Part shown: positions 8,504 to 16,824 of the stretch, one piece after another | Layout: each line of letters begins with the position of its first letter | Numbering within the stretch: the first letter of the stretch is position 1 | Assembly (NCBI RefSeq): GCF_003931855.1 | Contig: NZ_CP034248.1 | Span: 1,798,001-1,862,000, forward strand | DNA from: Paenibacillus lentus | GTDB lineage: Bacteria > Bacillota > Bacilli > Paenibacillales > Paenibacillaceae | DNA length: 64,000 nucleotides | Reading direction: 5' to 3' | Position numbers and translations under genes: made by a program | Notes under the pieces: generated by a model | What the model was told of the DNA's origin: nothing | Databases searched by the model: none | The model's input: only the letters and a program-made list of their open reading frames with translations

Positions 8504-9166
8504 CTATACGATTGCACTCGAAGCCGTATCTTCATCCGAGCCGGAGCCTGCCGTGAGCGGAGAAGGCTTATGTTTAAAGATCGGGATAAGAATCAGTGCT
8601 CCGAGGAGCATGAAAATACCCGATACAGTGTAAATTCCGACGAGGGGGAAAGCTTTTTTTAACAGTCCGGCAAGAGATATCATAATGACCATCATCCCCA
8701 TAAACATCGGACTGAGTACGCCGTTTACCCTGCCGACATAAGATTGCTCTGTCCATTGAAGAATCATCGTATTGATGCCGATTTGAATGCATGGAAAAGT
8801 AAGGCCGTTGATAAACTGCAAGGTTAAGGTCAAAGGAATACTGGTGGAGAAGCCCATACCGATAATACATAGGGCACTGACGGTTAAGCCGAAGGCAAGA
8901 AGCAGCTGCGGCGCGAATTTTTTCGTCAGCGTCATGATTACGATACCGCCTATGAACATAGCAATTCCGTTGACCATCATCAGGAACTGCAGGAACTCCT
9001 TTGGCTGGCCTAATCTTTCCGTTACGATGAACAGCCCGAGGGTCTGAATCGTTCCGATCGCAAAGCCGGCAATGGCAAAGGTTGCCCCCAGCACCTTGAG
9101 AACTTTGCTGCCCCATACGTAGCGAAAACCATCAGCCAGCTCCTGGCGGATGCCCCTGTGTAACAA
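8504..9166 (-). pseudogene. MFS transporter remnant (C-terminal half only)
   Basis: The 220-residue frame has about six membrane segments and reads like the second half of a 12-TM major facilitator protein: the loop GFRYVWGSKVLKVLG that normally joins TM6 and TM7, then TMs to a charged tail. The first codons available are TTGs after an in-frame TAA at 9176-9178. No ribosome binding site or N-terminal six helices exist upstream; the next gene's promoter region lies there. The first half was therefore lost, probably by deletion. No insertion sequence or frameshifted N-terminal piece is seen next to it. A functional half-transporter is unlikely. Confidence 0.75.
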
Positions 9167-9308
9167 TAATTCATTTTAGACTTCTTGAAAAGGGAAAAAT
9201 CAACTATAATTATTTCCTGTATATATCAAATCTGTTGCAACTGATCTGCATTCATGTTCAATCGTGAATTAATTGATGTATGACATCTTACTGGACGGAG
9301 GCAGAAGT

Positions 9309-11654
9309 ATGAACATCAGAGAAGATGGACGGCAGCTTATTTGTGCAAATGAAGAAGAGATTTCAAATCAGGGTGAATCCGGTTACAGTATGGGTCTACT
9401 CCTAAAGAAATCCAGTTCGGAATTCAATCGAGCCCAGTTTTACGGACAGATTTTACACCATGCGCGAGATATCGTTTATTGTTGCAATGAGGAAGGGATC
9501 TGTGAGTATATCTCGCCATCCGTAGAGTTGGCTCTCGGTTATACTCCAGAGGAATTGCTAGGCACTCCTTATATGGAGCTATGTCATCCCGATGATCGGA
9601 CTCTCCCTACTGGGCGCGAATTGATTCGGAGTGAAGGAATTATCGAGCTCCGGCTTAAGCATAAAGACGGGAAGTACATATGGTTTGAGTTTAATACTAC
9701 TCTGCTTAGGGAAGAGTCGGAGCAAGTGCTTGTTCTGGCTATCGGGCGGGATATTTCAAAGTGGAAGAATGAGCAGGCGAGCCTGTCTGAAACGATGCGT
9801 ACCGCATTAATTGGCAGTTGGGAATGGGAGATTGCCAACGACCGGGTAGTTCTTTTCGATTATGTGTATGAAATGTTTAATCTTAAGAAGGGATCCGTGG
9901 CCACTTCCTCCGAACTCGTCGCTCTCATGCAGGATACGGAACGGGAGCGGTTTATGGAGGCGGTTCAGCAGGCGCTGGTCCAAGGAAAGCTCGACTTTGA
10001 GCTTCAATACAAACAGGATGATGGGACGATTGGCTACTATTGTCTCAAGGGTATTGTATTTTATGATGATTACAAAAACGCCATCAAAATGAATGGGACT
10101 GTGCAGGACATCACAGAGCGCAAAAACATAGATCGCAAAATTCAGGAGACCGTCGAGCGTTATACCTCACTGAAGAAGTACAATCATGATGCCGTGTTCT
10201 CCCTGGATTTAGAGGGGAATATCATCAATGCCAACGTCATGGCTGAGAAAATGACCGGCTACACGATTGGGGAGATGGCTGGCAAAAGCTTCTCGCGATT
10301 TATCGGAGAGAAGCATGTCAAGCGTATTCTGAAAGATGCGATTAATGACTCGAGCATTGAGAAGCTGATCGATAAGCTGCAGAGTAAGCAAGGCGGGATC
10401 GTTGAGGTTCTAACGACGATAGCTCCGATCATGGTTAATCATGAGAACGTGGGCTTCTATATTATCGCGAAGGATATTACAGAACAGAAGAGATTGCTCA
10501 TTGCCAAGGAAGCAGCGGAAAGCACGAACAAGGCAAAGAGCGAATTTCTGGCCATGATGAGCCATGAAATCCGCACGCCAATGAATGGGGTCATCGGTAT
10601 GACGGATTTACTCCTGGAGACGACAGAACTGGATAACACCCAGAGAGAATACCTGGATATTATTCGTAAGAGCGGCGATACCTTGCTGAACATTATTAAT
10701 GACATTCTCGATTTTGCCAAAATCGAATCCGGTAAAACTATTCTGCATCAAGAATTATTCGATATCCGCAAGTGCATTTCCGAGACGCTGGACGTGTTTA
10801 CGCCAAGGGCCACCGAGAAGGGGCTGGAGATGGAATACGATGTCCATCCTGGTGTCCCGGAAGAACTAGTTGGCGATCCCGATCGTCTGAAGCAGGTATT
10901 CCTCAATTTGGTCGGGAATGCGGTGAAATTTACCTTTAACGGTAGAGTCTCTATATCGGTTGATGTCGTGGAGAGACAAGCGGGATACGTCAGATTGAAG
11001 ATCAAAGTCAAGGATACCGGAATTGGCATACCGCAGGATAAAATATCCCAATTATTCGAACCCTTCTCCCAGCTTGATCATTTCATGACGCGTAACTATG
11101 AGGGAACAGGGTTGGGATTGGCGATTACCAAACGGCTGATCAAGCTGATGGATGGGGATATTCGGATTGAGCCTACGGAGGGGCAGGGCGCCACATTTGC
11201 ATTCCATATTGCTCTACAGGAGCCGACCAAGGAACATATTCCCGATAACGGAGTCGAGGGAGACAGTTCGGACAAAGCGCATGCCCTAGCGCTCAAAGTT
11301 CTTGTTGCCGAAGATAATGAAATTAACCAGATCGTGTTAAGGAAAATGCTGGAACGCCTTGGACATCAAATTACGATTGTCTCGAACGGTATTGAAGTCA
11401 TTCAGAAAATCGCTTATGAAGCGTTTGATCTCATTTTCATGGATGTTCACATGCCTGAGCTGAATGGACTTGATACAACACGGGTCATAAAGGAGACTGT
11501 ACCTCCGGACAAATGGCCGATTATCATCGCCGTTACTGCTAACGCATTAAAGGGTGACAGAGAGAACTGCTTGAACGCTGGAATGGACGATTATATTAGT
11601 AAGCCGATCCAAAGTTCGACTATAGCGGAGATTATAGCTAAATATTTCGGATGA
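9309..11654 (+). CDS. Soluble hybrid histidine kinase with three PAS domains and receiver
   Basis: 781 residues from the ATG at 9309, which has GGAGG upstream (an earlier in-frame ATG has none). No membrane helix is seen, so it acts in the cytosol. PAS1 at about 45-155 (CEYISPSVELALGYTPEELLG), PAS2 at about 160-270, PAS3 at about 285-395 (MTGYTIGEMAG), HisKA with [13 protein letters not shown] near 420, HATPase with NLVGNAVKFT, DTGIGIP and GTGLGLAI, and a C-terminal receiver from about 655 with phosphoacceptor in IFMDVHMPELNG. Its output is unknown because there is no dedicated response regulator next door; it could feed a phosphorelay. It resembles the sporulation-phosphorelay kinases in architecture but that role is not shown. 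It is a single-gene unit. Confidence 0.93.
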   Translation: MNIREDGRQLICANEEEISNQGESGYSMGLLLKKSSSEFNRAQFYGQILHHARDIVYCCNEEGICEYISPSVELALGYTPEELLGTPYMELCHPDDRTLPTGRELIRSEGIIELRLKHKDGKYIWFEFNTTLLREESEQVLVLAIGRDISKWKNEQASLSETMRTALIGSWEWEIANDRVVLFDYVYEMFNLKKGSVATSSELVALMQDTERERFMEAVQQALVQGKLDFELQYKQDDGTIGYYCLKGIVFYDDYKNAIKMNGTVQDITERKNIDRKIQETVERYTSLKKYNHDAVFSLDLEGNIINANVMAEKMTGYTIGEMAGKSFSRFIGEKHVKRILKDAINDSSIEKLIDKLQSKQGGIVEVLTTIAPIMVNHENVGFYIIAKDITEQKRLLIAKEAAESTNKAKSEFLAMMSHEIRTPMNGVIGMTDLLLETTELDNTQREYLDIIRKSGDTLLNIINDILDFAKIESGKTILHQELFDIRKCISETLDVFTPRATEKGLEMEYDVHPGVPEELVGDPDRLKQVFLNLVGNAVKFTFNGRVSISVDVVERQAGYVRLKIKVKDTGIGIPQDKISQLFEPFSQLDHFMTRNYEGTGLGLAITKRLIKLMDGDIRIEPTEGQGATFAFHIALQEPTKEHIPDNGVEGDSSDKAHALALKVLVAEDNEINQIVLRKMLERLGHQITIVSNGIEVIQKIAYEAFDLIFMDVHMPELNGLDTTRVIKETVPPDKWPIIIAVTANALKGDRENCLNAGMDDYISKPIQSSTIAEIIAKYFG

Positions 11655-11686
11655 CACGAACGCAGCCAAAAGATTTGGTAGGATGA

Positions 11687-11723
11687 GCGCCCTGTATAAA
11701 TTACAATGCAGGGTGCTTTTTTG
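11687..11723 (+). terminator. Terminator of the hybrid kinase
   Basis: GCGCCCTG (11687-11694) pairs with CAGGGTGC (11709-11716, one G-U), followed by TTTTTTG. Confidence 0.85.
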
Positions 11724-11903
11724 TATTGAAAATCAATTGGGAGAGCAAATAACACTAAAGGGAAGCAATAAAAAGCATAATCGTGATGTTATCGCTTTCA
11801 TTAGAGAATGTCCATTTGTGATACATCGTTGAAATTTTATATAATCGAGTTCGTGAGCGTTGCACCGGACGAAATTTTAGATATACAGGGAGGATTACAT
11901 CAA

Positions 11904-13364
11904 TTGTTCAAAACATTAAATATAAGAGAGTCGTGGTTCTCGAATACTCGGGCTGACCTGCTCTCTGGTCTGACGGTTGCGTTTGCTTTAATTCCTGAAG
12001 CAATTGCATTCTCGCTACTGGCTGGGGTCAGTCCTATGGTAGGCCTCTATGCTTCTTTTTTTATCGCTGTAGTGATCGCTTTTGCTGGAGGCCGACCGGG
12101 GATGATATCGGCAGCTACAGGGGCAATGGCGCTGTTGATGGGTGGGCTCGTTCGTGATTACGGTATCGAGTATTTATTCGCGGCTACGATCCTTGCAGGC
12201 ATCATTCAAATTATTTTTGGCATGCTGCGACTTGGTAAACTGATTAGTTTTCTCCCGCATTCTGTTATGGTCGGATTCGTGAATGCGTTAGCTATATTAA
12301 TTTTCATGGCTCAGTTCACGTATTTTAAGGGTGAGGGCTGGATCATGTACGCTCTAGTCGCATTGACTCTCGTTATTATCTATGTGTTTCCGCGTGTGAC
12401 TAAAGCAATTCCTTCGGCATTGGCGGCCATTATTATCGTGTCGATCATTACGGTGCTTCTCGGCCTGGATGTCAAAACCGTTGGAGATATGGGGACGATT
12501 ACGAGTGCTTTACCATCGTTTCATCTTCCAGAGGTGGCTTTGACCTGGGAAATGCTTCAAGTCATTTTTCCAGTGTCTTTATCATTGGCTGTGGTTGGAC
12601 TGCTAGAGTCCCTGTTGACCGCTACGTTAATTGATGATTTAACGGACACGTCGAGCGACAAGAATCGGGAGATGAAAGGTCAGGGGCTTGCAAACATCGT
12701 TACAGGCTTTTTTGGAGGCATGGCGGGGTGTGCTATGATCGGTCAGTCGATGATTAACATTAAATCTGGAGGACGAACACGCTTATCTACTTTGGTATCG
12801 GGAGTAGGACTGTTATTTCTCATCATCGTGCTAGGGGATGTCGTTAAGGCGATTCCTATGGCGGCGCTAGTAGGCGTGATGTTCATGGTCTGCATAGGTA
12901 CTTTCGATTGGGGTTATTTAAAAGGCATGCGCCGAAAAATCCCGTATTCGGACGGGTTTGTTATGGTAATTACTGTTGCGGCTGTAGTAGCCACGAATAA
13001 TTTATCTATCGGTGTCGGGATTGGCGTATTGCTCAGCGCACTTATTTTTGCCTGGAGAATGGCTAAGATCCGTATCGCTTCAGAGGAGCAGGCGGGTATG
13101 AAGAAATATACGGTGAAAGGCCAGATGTTCTTCGGAACTGTTACGGGCTTCTTGAATGAATTTGACGCCGTGAATGATCCGGAGCAAATTACTATCGATT
13201 TCACGAAATCCCATGTGTGGGATCATTCGGCAGTACAGGCGATCTCCAAGGTCATCGCGAAGTATCAGGATCAGAATAAAGAAGTGCAGATTATAGGGCT
13301 GAATAAAGAAAGCACAGAACTTGTGCAACGAATTGGATTATTCGTTGCGGGCAAACAGACCTAA
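11904..13364 (+). CDS. SulP family anion permease with STAS domain
   Basis: 486 residues from a TTG at 11904, placed nine bases after GGGAGGA. An earlier in-frame ATG would add 32 unusual residues without a site. The membrane part (about 10-390) begins with RADLLSGLTVAFALIPEAIAFSLLAG, the SulP signature, and has about eleven to twelve helices. The cytosolic STAS domain (about 400-486) contains ITIDFTKSHVWDHSAVQAI. SulP proteins import sulfate, bicarbonate or other small anions. The substrate here is not decided, and no sulfur-assimilation or carbonic anhydrase gene is adjacent. It is a single-gene unit with a bidirectional terminator. Confidence 0.9.
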   Translation: MFKTLNIRESWFSNTRADLLSGLTVAFALIPEAIAFSLLAGVSPMVGLYASFFIAVVIAFAGGRPGMISAATGAMALLMGGLVRDYGIEYLFAATILAGIIQIIFGMLRLGKLISFLPHSVMVGFVNALAILIFMAQFTYFKGEGWIMYALVALTLVIIYVFPRVTKAIPSALAAIIIVSIITVLLGLDVKTVGDMGTITSALPSFHLPEVALTWEMLQVIFPVSLSLAVVGLLESLLTATLIDDLTDTSSDKNREMKGQGLANIVTGFFGGMAGCAMIGQSMINIKSGGRTRLSTLVSGVGLLFLIIVLGDVVKAIPMAALVGVMFMVCIGTFDWGYLKGMRRKIPYSDGFVMVITVAAVVATNNLSIGVGIGVLLSALIFAWRMAKIRIASEEQAGMKKYTVKGQMFFGTVTGFLNEFDAVNDPEQITIDFTKSHVWDHSAVQAISKVIAKYQDQNKEVQIIGLNKESTELVQRIGLFVAGKQT

Positions 13365-13408
13365 CGAAATCGTCATCAGAAGCACAATCTAGTTATAGGC
13401 AGTAAATC

Positions 13409-13449
13409 AAAGGCAGGCCGTCGTATCATGAAACGGCCTGCCTTTATTT
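13409..13449. terminator. Bidirectional terminator
   Basis: AAAGGCAGGCCGT (13409-13421) is the exact reverse complement of 13433-13445, flanked by A and T runs. It serves the permease and, on the other strand, the small gene whose stop codon overlaps it. Confidence 0.85.
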
Positions 13450-13752
13450 TGATAGAAGATTGAAACGGTTAATTTGCTCATGTAATCCTTCCCGGGTAAG
13501 AATTTCTATCTGCTTTGTTCCAATTAAATCGAAGTGCGGGTAGGCATCTCGTCGGTGAATGTAATTCGGGTTCAATGCGTTGCTTATGCACCAGTCCGAT
13601 AATTTATTCAGGTCATTGCAGCCCACTTTGGTGACGGTCGTTATTCCCGGAAAACGCGGATCCAGCCAGTAATGCGTCAAATAAGCAATTTCCCCCTGTG
13701 AGACACGCCGCTTCCATGAATTCAATTCTTCGCGTGTGATCCCGAAGGCCAT
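13444..13752 (-). CDS. Small conserved cytosolic protein (YneQ-like)
   Basis: 102 residues beginning MAFGITREELNSWK, with a GGGGG site before the ATG. It is soluble, with conserved-looking aromatic and charged patches (EIAYLTHYWLDPRFPG, TKVGCNDLNKLSDWC, HRRDAYPHFDLIGT). There is no signal peptide or membrane helix. It resembles a small uncharacterised Bacillales protein I associate with the name YneQ, recalled from memory and not verified. Function unknown. It is a single gene ended by the shared hairpin. Confidence 0.7.
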   Translation of the reverse strand: MAFGITREELNSWKRRVSQGEIAYLTHYWLDPRFPGITTVTKVGCNDLNKLSDWCISNALNPNYIHRRDAYPHFDLIGTKQIEILTREGLHEQINRFNLLSK

Positions 13753-13929
13753 GCGAATCCCCCTTTATACTAATTATTTGTTCCCAAGGGCTTCTTGCTC
13801 CGGGCTTCCATTCAAGGTCATCTCAATAACTTGTACTGACGAATCATTATACCATAGGAACTTGCTTAGAAATTCAGTTTGTCGGTTCTAATTATAGGTG
13901 CGGCTAGCTTGAAAAAAATCCCTTGGCAA

Positions 13930-13970
13930 AACTAACCCCATTAGTTAAAATGAAACTAATGGGGTTAGTT
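13930..13970. promoter_or_regulatory. Double operator: 17-bp perfect inverted repeats
   Basis: AACTAACCCCATTAGTT (13930-13946) is followed after seven bases by its exact reverse complement (13954-13970). Each arm is itself a near-symmetric site, AACTAA-N5-TTAGTT. This gives two adjacent copies of a TetR-size operator 21 bp before the MBL hydrolase start. The TetR gene is second in the same operon, so autoregulation is the natural reading. Confidence 0.7.
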
Positions 13971-13991
13971 TATCTGGAGGAGAGTGTGTGG

Positions 13992-14708
13992 ATGAGAGTG
14001 CTTCAGCGTAAATATATATGGCAACTGACGTTTTTGCCCAGGTTGTTTCCGGTAAATTGTTATTTAATTGAGGAAGAGGAGAGTATTACATTAGTGGATG
14101 CTGCTCTTCCATATAGTGCGGCCGGGATTTCGAAGGTGATTGAAGATAGAGGCAAGCCGTTGACTCGCATCGTATTGACCCATGCCCACGATGATCATGT
14201 AGGGGCACTGGACAGACTGAAGGCGAGATACCCTGAAGCCAAGGTATATATTTCAGAACGCGAGGCGAGGCTGCTTGCCGGAGACCGCAGTCTTCAGGCT
14301 GGTGAGCCGCAGACCAAGATTCGAGGAGGCGTGCCCAGTGGCGTTAAGACCCGTGCTGATGTTCTCGTCCATGAGGGCGATAGTATCGGCTCACTACTTG
14401 TCATTGCTACTCCCGGGCATACACCGGGCTCGATCTCGCTGCTGGATACAAGGACGAAAGCGCTGCTCGCCGGAGATTCTTTCCACACACGCGGGGGGCT
14501 TACGGTGACTGGACATCTTCGCTGGGCCTTCCCGTTTCCGGCACTGGCGACGTGGAGCAAGGAGACCGCGCTTGCCAGCGCAAACAAGTTGACCGATTAT
14601 CAGCCGACTCTGCTTGCTACAGGGCATGGGGAGTTGTTGCTTGACCCGACAGAGGAGATGCAGAAGGCTCTAATCGCTGCAAGGCGACAATTGAAGGTGA
14701 AAAGTTAA
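13992..14708 (+). CDS. MBL-fold metallo-hydrolase
   Basis: 238 residues from the ATG at 13992, nine bases after GGAGGAG; a GTG two codons earlier would be too close to the site. The metal-binding motif THAHDDHVGALD near residue 62 has the HxHxDH signature. Other ligands are in ATPGHTPGSISL and the Asp in LLAGDSFHT, and a late His is in ATGHGELLL. This matches the glyoxalase II/quorum-quenching lactonase branch of the superfamily: cytosolic, two-metal hydrolases. The exact substrate is unknown. It is co-transcribed with the TetR regulator downstream and controlled from the double operator upstream. Confidence 0.88.
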   Translation: MRVLQRKYIWQLTFLPRLFPVNCYLIEEEESITLVDAALPYSAAGISKVIEDRGKPLTRIVLTHAHDDHVGALDRLKARYPEAKVYISEREARLLAGDRSLQAGEPQTKIRGGVPSGVKTRADVLVHEGDSIGSLLVIATPGHTPGSISLLDTRTKALLAGDSFHTRGGLTVTGHLRWAFPFPALATWSKETALASANKLTDYQPTLLATGHGELLLDPTEEMQKALIAARRQLKVKS

Positions 14709-14751
14709 TTAATTTGAGAATTAGGCAATATATTCATTAGGAGTGATTGTC

Positions 14752-15315
14752 ATGGCACCAAGACCCGGGCTTGATGCAAATATTGTATTGATGGCTGCAG
14801 TGGAAATTGCCAATCGGCAGGGAGTTCAGGCCGTAACGTTAGCCTCGGTCGCCGCATCCCTAGGCGTACGCTCGCCATCGTTGTATAATCACATTCGGGG
14901 GCTGGAGGAATTGAGAGCACGGCTTGCTTTATACGCTTTGGAACAACTCTATAGTAAAGTGAACGAAGCGGCTGCTGGTCTAAGGGGAAGGAAGGGAGTT
15001 GAGCAATTTGCTTATACCTATATCCGTTTTGCACGGGAGCACCCAGGACTCTATGAAAGCGCCCAACTCGTCCCGCAAGGGCTGAACGAGAAGGAGCTTA
15101 AGGAGGCCGGCCAGCGCATTGTTGATTTGGTACTTCAGCTTCTAGAGCCTTTTGAGCTGTCACGGGAGGATGCCCTGCATGCCGTTCGCGGATTGCGGAG
15201 TCTTATTCATGGCTTTGCCTCGCTTGAGCAGTTGGGAGGCTTTGGCTTGCCATTGTCACTGGAGAAGAGCCTGGATTTTAATTTGCGTATTTTTCTAACC
15301 GGGCTGGAGCAATAA
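14752..15315 (+). CDS. TetR/AcrR family regulator (WHG-type C-terminus)
   Basis: 187 residues. ATG at 14752, eight bases after AGGAG. The N-terminal HTH at about 10-60 includes VTLASVAASLGVRSPSLYNHI. The ligand-binding domain has the pattern of WHG-type TetR proteins (FAREHPGLYESA, then VRGLRSLIHGFASLEQLGGFG). Such proteins are dimeric repressors released by small molecules. It is the second gene of the MBL hydrolase operon, 43 bp after it, so it probably binds the AACTAA-N5-TTAGTT pair at 13930-13970 and senses a substrate or product of the hydrolase. Confidence 0.88.
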   Translation: MAPRPGLDANIVLMAAVEIANRQGVQAVTLASVAASLGVRSPSLYNHIRGLEELRARLALYALEQLYSKVNEAAAGLRGRKGVEQFAYTYIRFAREHPGLYESAQLVPQGLNEKELKEAGQRIVDLVLQLLEPFELSREDALHAVRGLRSLIHGFASLEQLGGFGLPLSLEKSLDFNLRIFLTGLEQ

Positions 15316-15368
15316 ATTGGTTAAAGTGCTGACCATTAGGTTAATAGTACACAAGAGTAAATAATAAA

Positions 15369-15439
15369 CCCCGCAAGGAGCCTCCATGCGGGGTGAATTT
15401 GCCCACGACGAGGTGGGCGACATATGCTTATTATGTGCC
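15369..15439. repeat. Structured repeat, copy 1: tandem hairpins
   Basis: Hairpin A: CCCCGC (15369-15374)/GCGGGG (15388-15393). Linker tgaattt (15394-15400). Hairpin B: GCCCAC (15401-15406), loop gacgag, GTGGGC (15413-15418), then gacata. A further stem ACATA/TATGT with GGC/GCC (15416-15439) would compete for the 3' arm of hairpin B. The same module occurs again at 15519-15564. No protein-coding frame with a ribosome binding site is seen here on either strand. Confidence 0.6.
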
Positions 15440-15486
15440 AGATATGATCATATAATGACAATGAGGTTAAGCATCCCAGAAAACGA

Positions 15487-15508
15487 AAGAGGAGCCTCGG
15501 CTCCTCTT
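15487..15508. repeat. Perfect hairpin between the two structured repeats
   Basis: AAGAGGAGCC (15487-15496) pairs exactly with GGCTCCTCTT (15499-15508) with only two bases between. It could end the TetR operon or a minus-strand transcript, but no T tract is present on the plus side. Confidence 0.5.
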
Positions 15509-15518
15509 CTGACTCAAT

Positions 15519-15564
15519 ACACGTATAACGTGTGAATTTATCCACGACAAGGTGGATGACATAA
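15519..15564. repeat. Structured repeat, copy 2: tandem hairpins
   Basis: Hairpin A: ACACGT (15519-15524)/ACGTGT (15528-15533). Linker gaattt (15534-15539). Hairpin B: ATCCAC (15540-15545), loop gacaag, GTGGAT (15552-15557), then gacata. Compared with copy 1, the two outer base pairs of hairpin B changed on both sides (GC..GC to AT..AT), so pairing is preserved while sequence changes. Confidence 0.6.
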
Positions 15565-15676
15565 TAAATCTACGAACAAATCTCTTGATTCCAATACTAC
15601 CCTTTTCACAGCGATGTGTCAATCCCTCTCTCTCATAAAATTTCCTGACCTCCAGCCCCTTCCCCTGTCAAAATAA

Positions 15677-16246
15677 TTAAAATCCAAGCGTCCATTTGAG
15701 CCGGTTCTCCAGGCGGTTCATGTCTTCGTCATCCAAATTACCCAGATGCTCCTTCAAGCGGATTTTGCTGACGGACGTAGCTTCCTCCGTTTTTGCCGCG
15801 GAGTCGAAGGCTAGGAAGTCATATTTGCTTTTGAACAGAAAATAATGGCTCTGAAAGCGCGGAATCGGCTTGCCTTCCTTTGTTAAAATCGGCTGTCCGG
15901 TTTTCGGGCTGGTGCGTGTTTTTAAGTTTTTGGTCAATGGGACTACGATAACGTTGCCGGAAGTCGAGTTGACCGTGTTGTTGGAAACGACGATGACAGG
16001 CCGTTCTTCGTTTTGTTCACAGCCGATGTTTTCACCAAAATTGCAGAAGTGGATTGCGCCTCGGACCATTCTACGTTTCATTTGGATTTTTTCATGCTCA
16101 ATCCAATATTGCGCCATTTCGATTTTGAGCGGTTTCCACTCATTAATTTGTTCTTCTTTTAATTTTTGCAGCGCTTTGATGCGGGGACTGGCTGCTTTTG
16201 TGAGTCCAGTGCTACGTTGATGATTGTGATTCTGTTCATTTCTCAT
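15677..16246 (-). CDS. PemK/MazF-like endoribonuclease family protein with N-terminal extension
   Basis: 189 residues from the ATG at 16246, preceded by GGAGGAGAGG; an earlier start lacks this. Residues about 1-60 are a charged, helical extension. From about 60 the PemK/MazF fold begins: VRGAIHFCNFGENIGCEQNEERPVIVVSNN, split here as RGAIHFCNFGENIG and then EERPVIVVSNN, followed by GNVIVVPLTKN and SKYDFLAFDSAAKTEEA. MazF toxins cut mRNA. No antitoxin gene is adjacent on either side, so this may be a solitary homologue or use a partner elsewhere. The structured repeats at 15369-15564 lie downstream of its stop. Activity is not proven by sequence. Confidence 0.75.
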   Translation of the reverse strand: MRNEQNHNHQRSTGLTKAASPRIKALQKLKEEQINEWKPLKIEMAQYWIEHEKIQMKRRMVRGAIHFCNFGENIGCEQNEERPVIVVSNNTVNSTSGNVIVVPLTKNLKTRTSPKTGQPILTKEGKPIPRFQSHYFLFKSKYDFLAFDSAAKTEEATSVSKIRLKEHLGNLDDEDMNRLENRLKWTLGF

Positions 16247-16421
16247 GTTACCTCTCCTCCAAGCCTTGTGAATGAGCATATTGTAGAATTACACGTGTTT
16301 GCCTTCACCTTAAACAAATTTGGTAAATATTTTTAAAAAGATCAAATGAACTCGTTTCTAAATTCGCCGGGCGTTTGGTGAAATCGGAAGAAAATCAACC
16401 TCTGGGCAGGGTTTAGGCTTG

Positions 16422-16450
16422 TTGACAAAATATTTTGACCGTATGATACT
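16422..16450 (+). promoter_or_regulatory. SigA-type promoter of yqkE-def
   Basis: TTGACA (16422-16427), a 17-base spacer, then GATACT (16445-16450), about 70 bp before the yqkE start. Confidence 0.5.
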
Positions 16451-16520
16451 TTAGGCAGGCATGAACCACGTTAACTATATGAAAGGTGATATGGAAGTCA
16501 GAAAATGAGGTGAATCGAGG

Positions 16521-16778
16521 ATGGCGAAGAGAAGAAATGCGAAACCTACCGCTGCTACCGCCGGCGACAAGCCCACAACGCTTAAAGATCTGCTCGGAGC
16601 GGATACGATCAGCAAGCTCAAAGAACAGGCAGAGGGCTTGAGGCGCGAAGAAGAGGAGCGCAAGGCTGCGGCCAGGAAGCAGGCTGAAGAGGCTCGCAAG
16701 GCGGAGCAAAAAAGATTGGAGAACGATTTCGAGCATTTGCTGAATAACAGTGATATGGACTGGCATAAATACAAGTAA
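16521..16778 (+). CDS. yqkE: YqkE-like small coiled-coil protein (DUF3886)
   Basis: 85 residues. GAGG lies just before the ATG. The N-terminal half is basic, then LKDLLGADTISKLKEQAEGL leads into a long Glu/Lys/Arg-rich helix (about 38-70), and the protein ends SDMDWHKYK. Length and layout match YqkE of Bacillus (DUF3886), whose function is unknown. It is soluble, with no signal peptide. A SigA-type promoter is at 16422-16450. The peptide deformylase gene follows within 50 bp, so the two are probably co-transcribed. Confidence 0.8.
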   Translation: MAKRRNAKPTAATAGDKPTTLKDLLGADTISKLKEQAEGLRREEEERKAAARKQAEEARKAEQKRLENDFEHLLNNSDMDWHKYK

Positions 16779-16824
16779 GCTCAGATTGGCAAATCTGGCA
16801 TGAAGGTGGATGAGTTGGTTATTT

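Noticed and set aside
9273..9308. Earlier start for the PAS hybrid kinase
   Set aside because: The ATG at 9309 has a GGAGG site at proper distance; the upstream ATG has none.
15336..15545. 69-codon minus-strand frame running through the structured repeats
   Set aside because: No ribosome binding site; it is a by-product of the hairpin repeats, which explain the sequence better.
16247..16340. SigB-like promoter (GTTTAA...GTGTAA, minus strand) before the PemK-like gene
   Set aside because: Spacer of 15 and a poor -10; not separable from chance.
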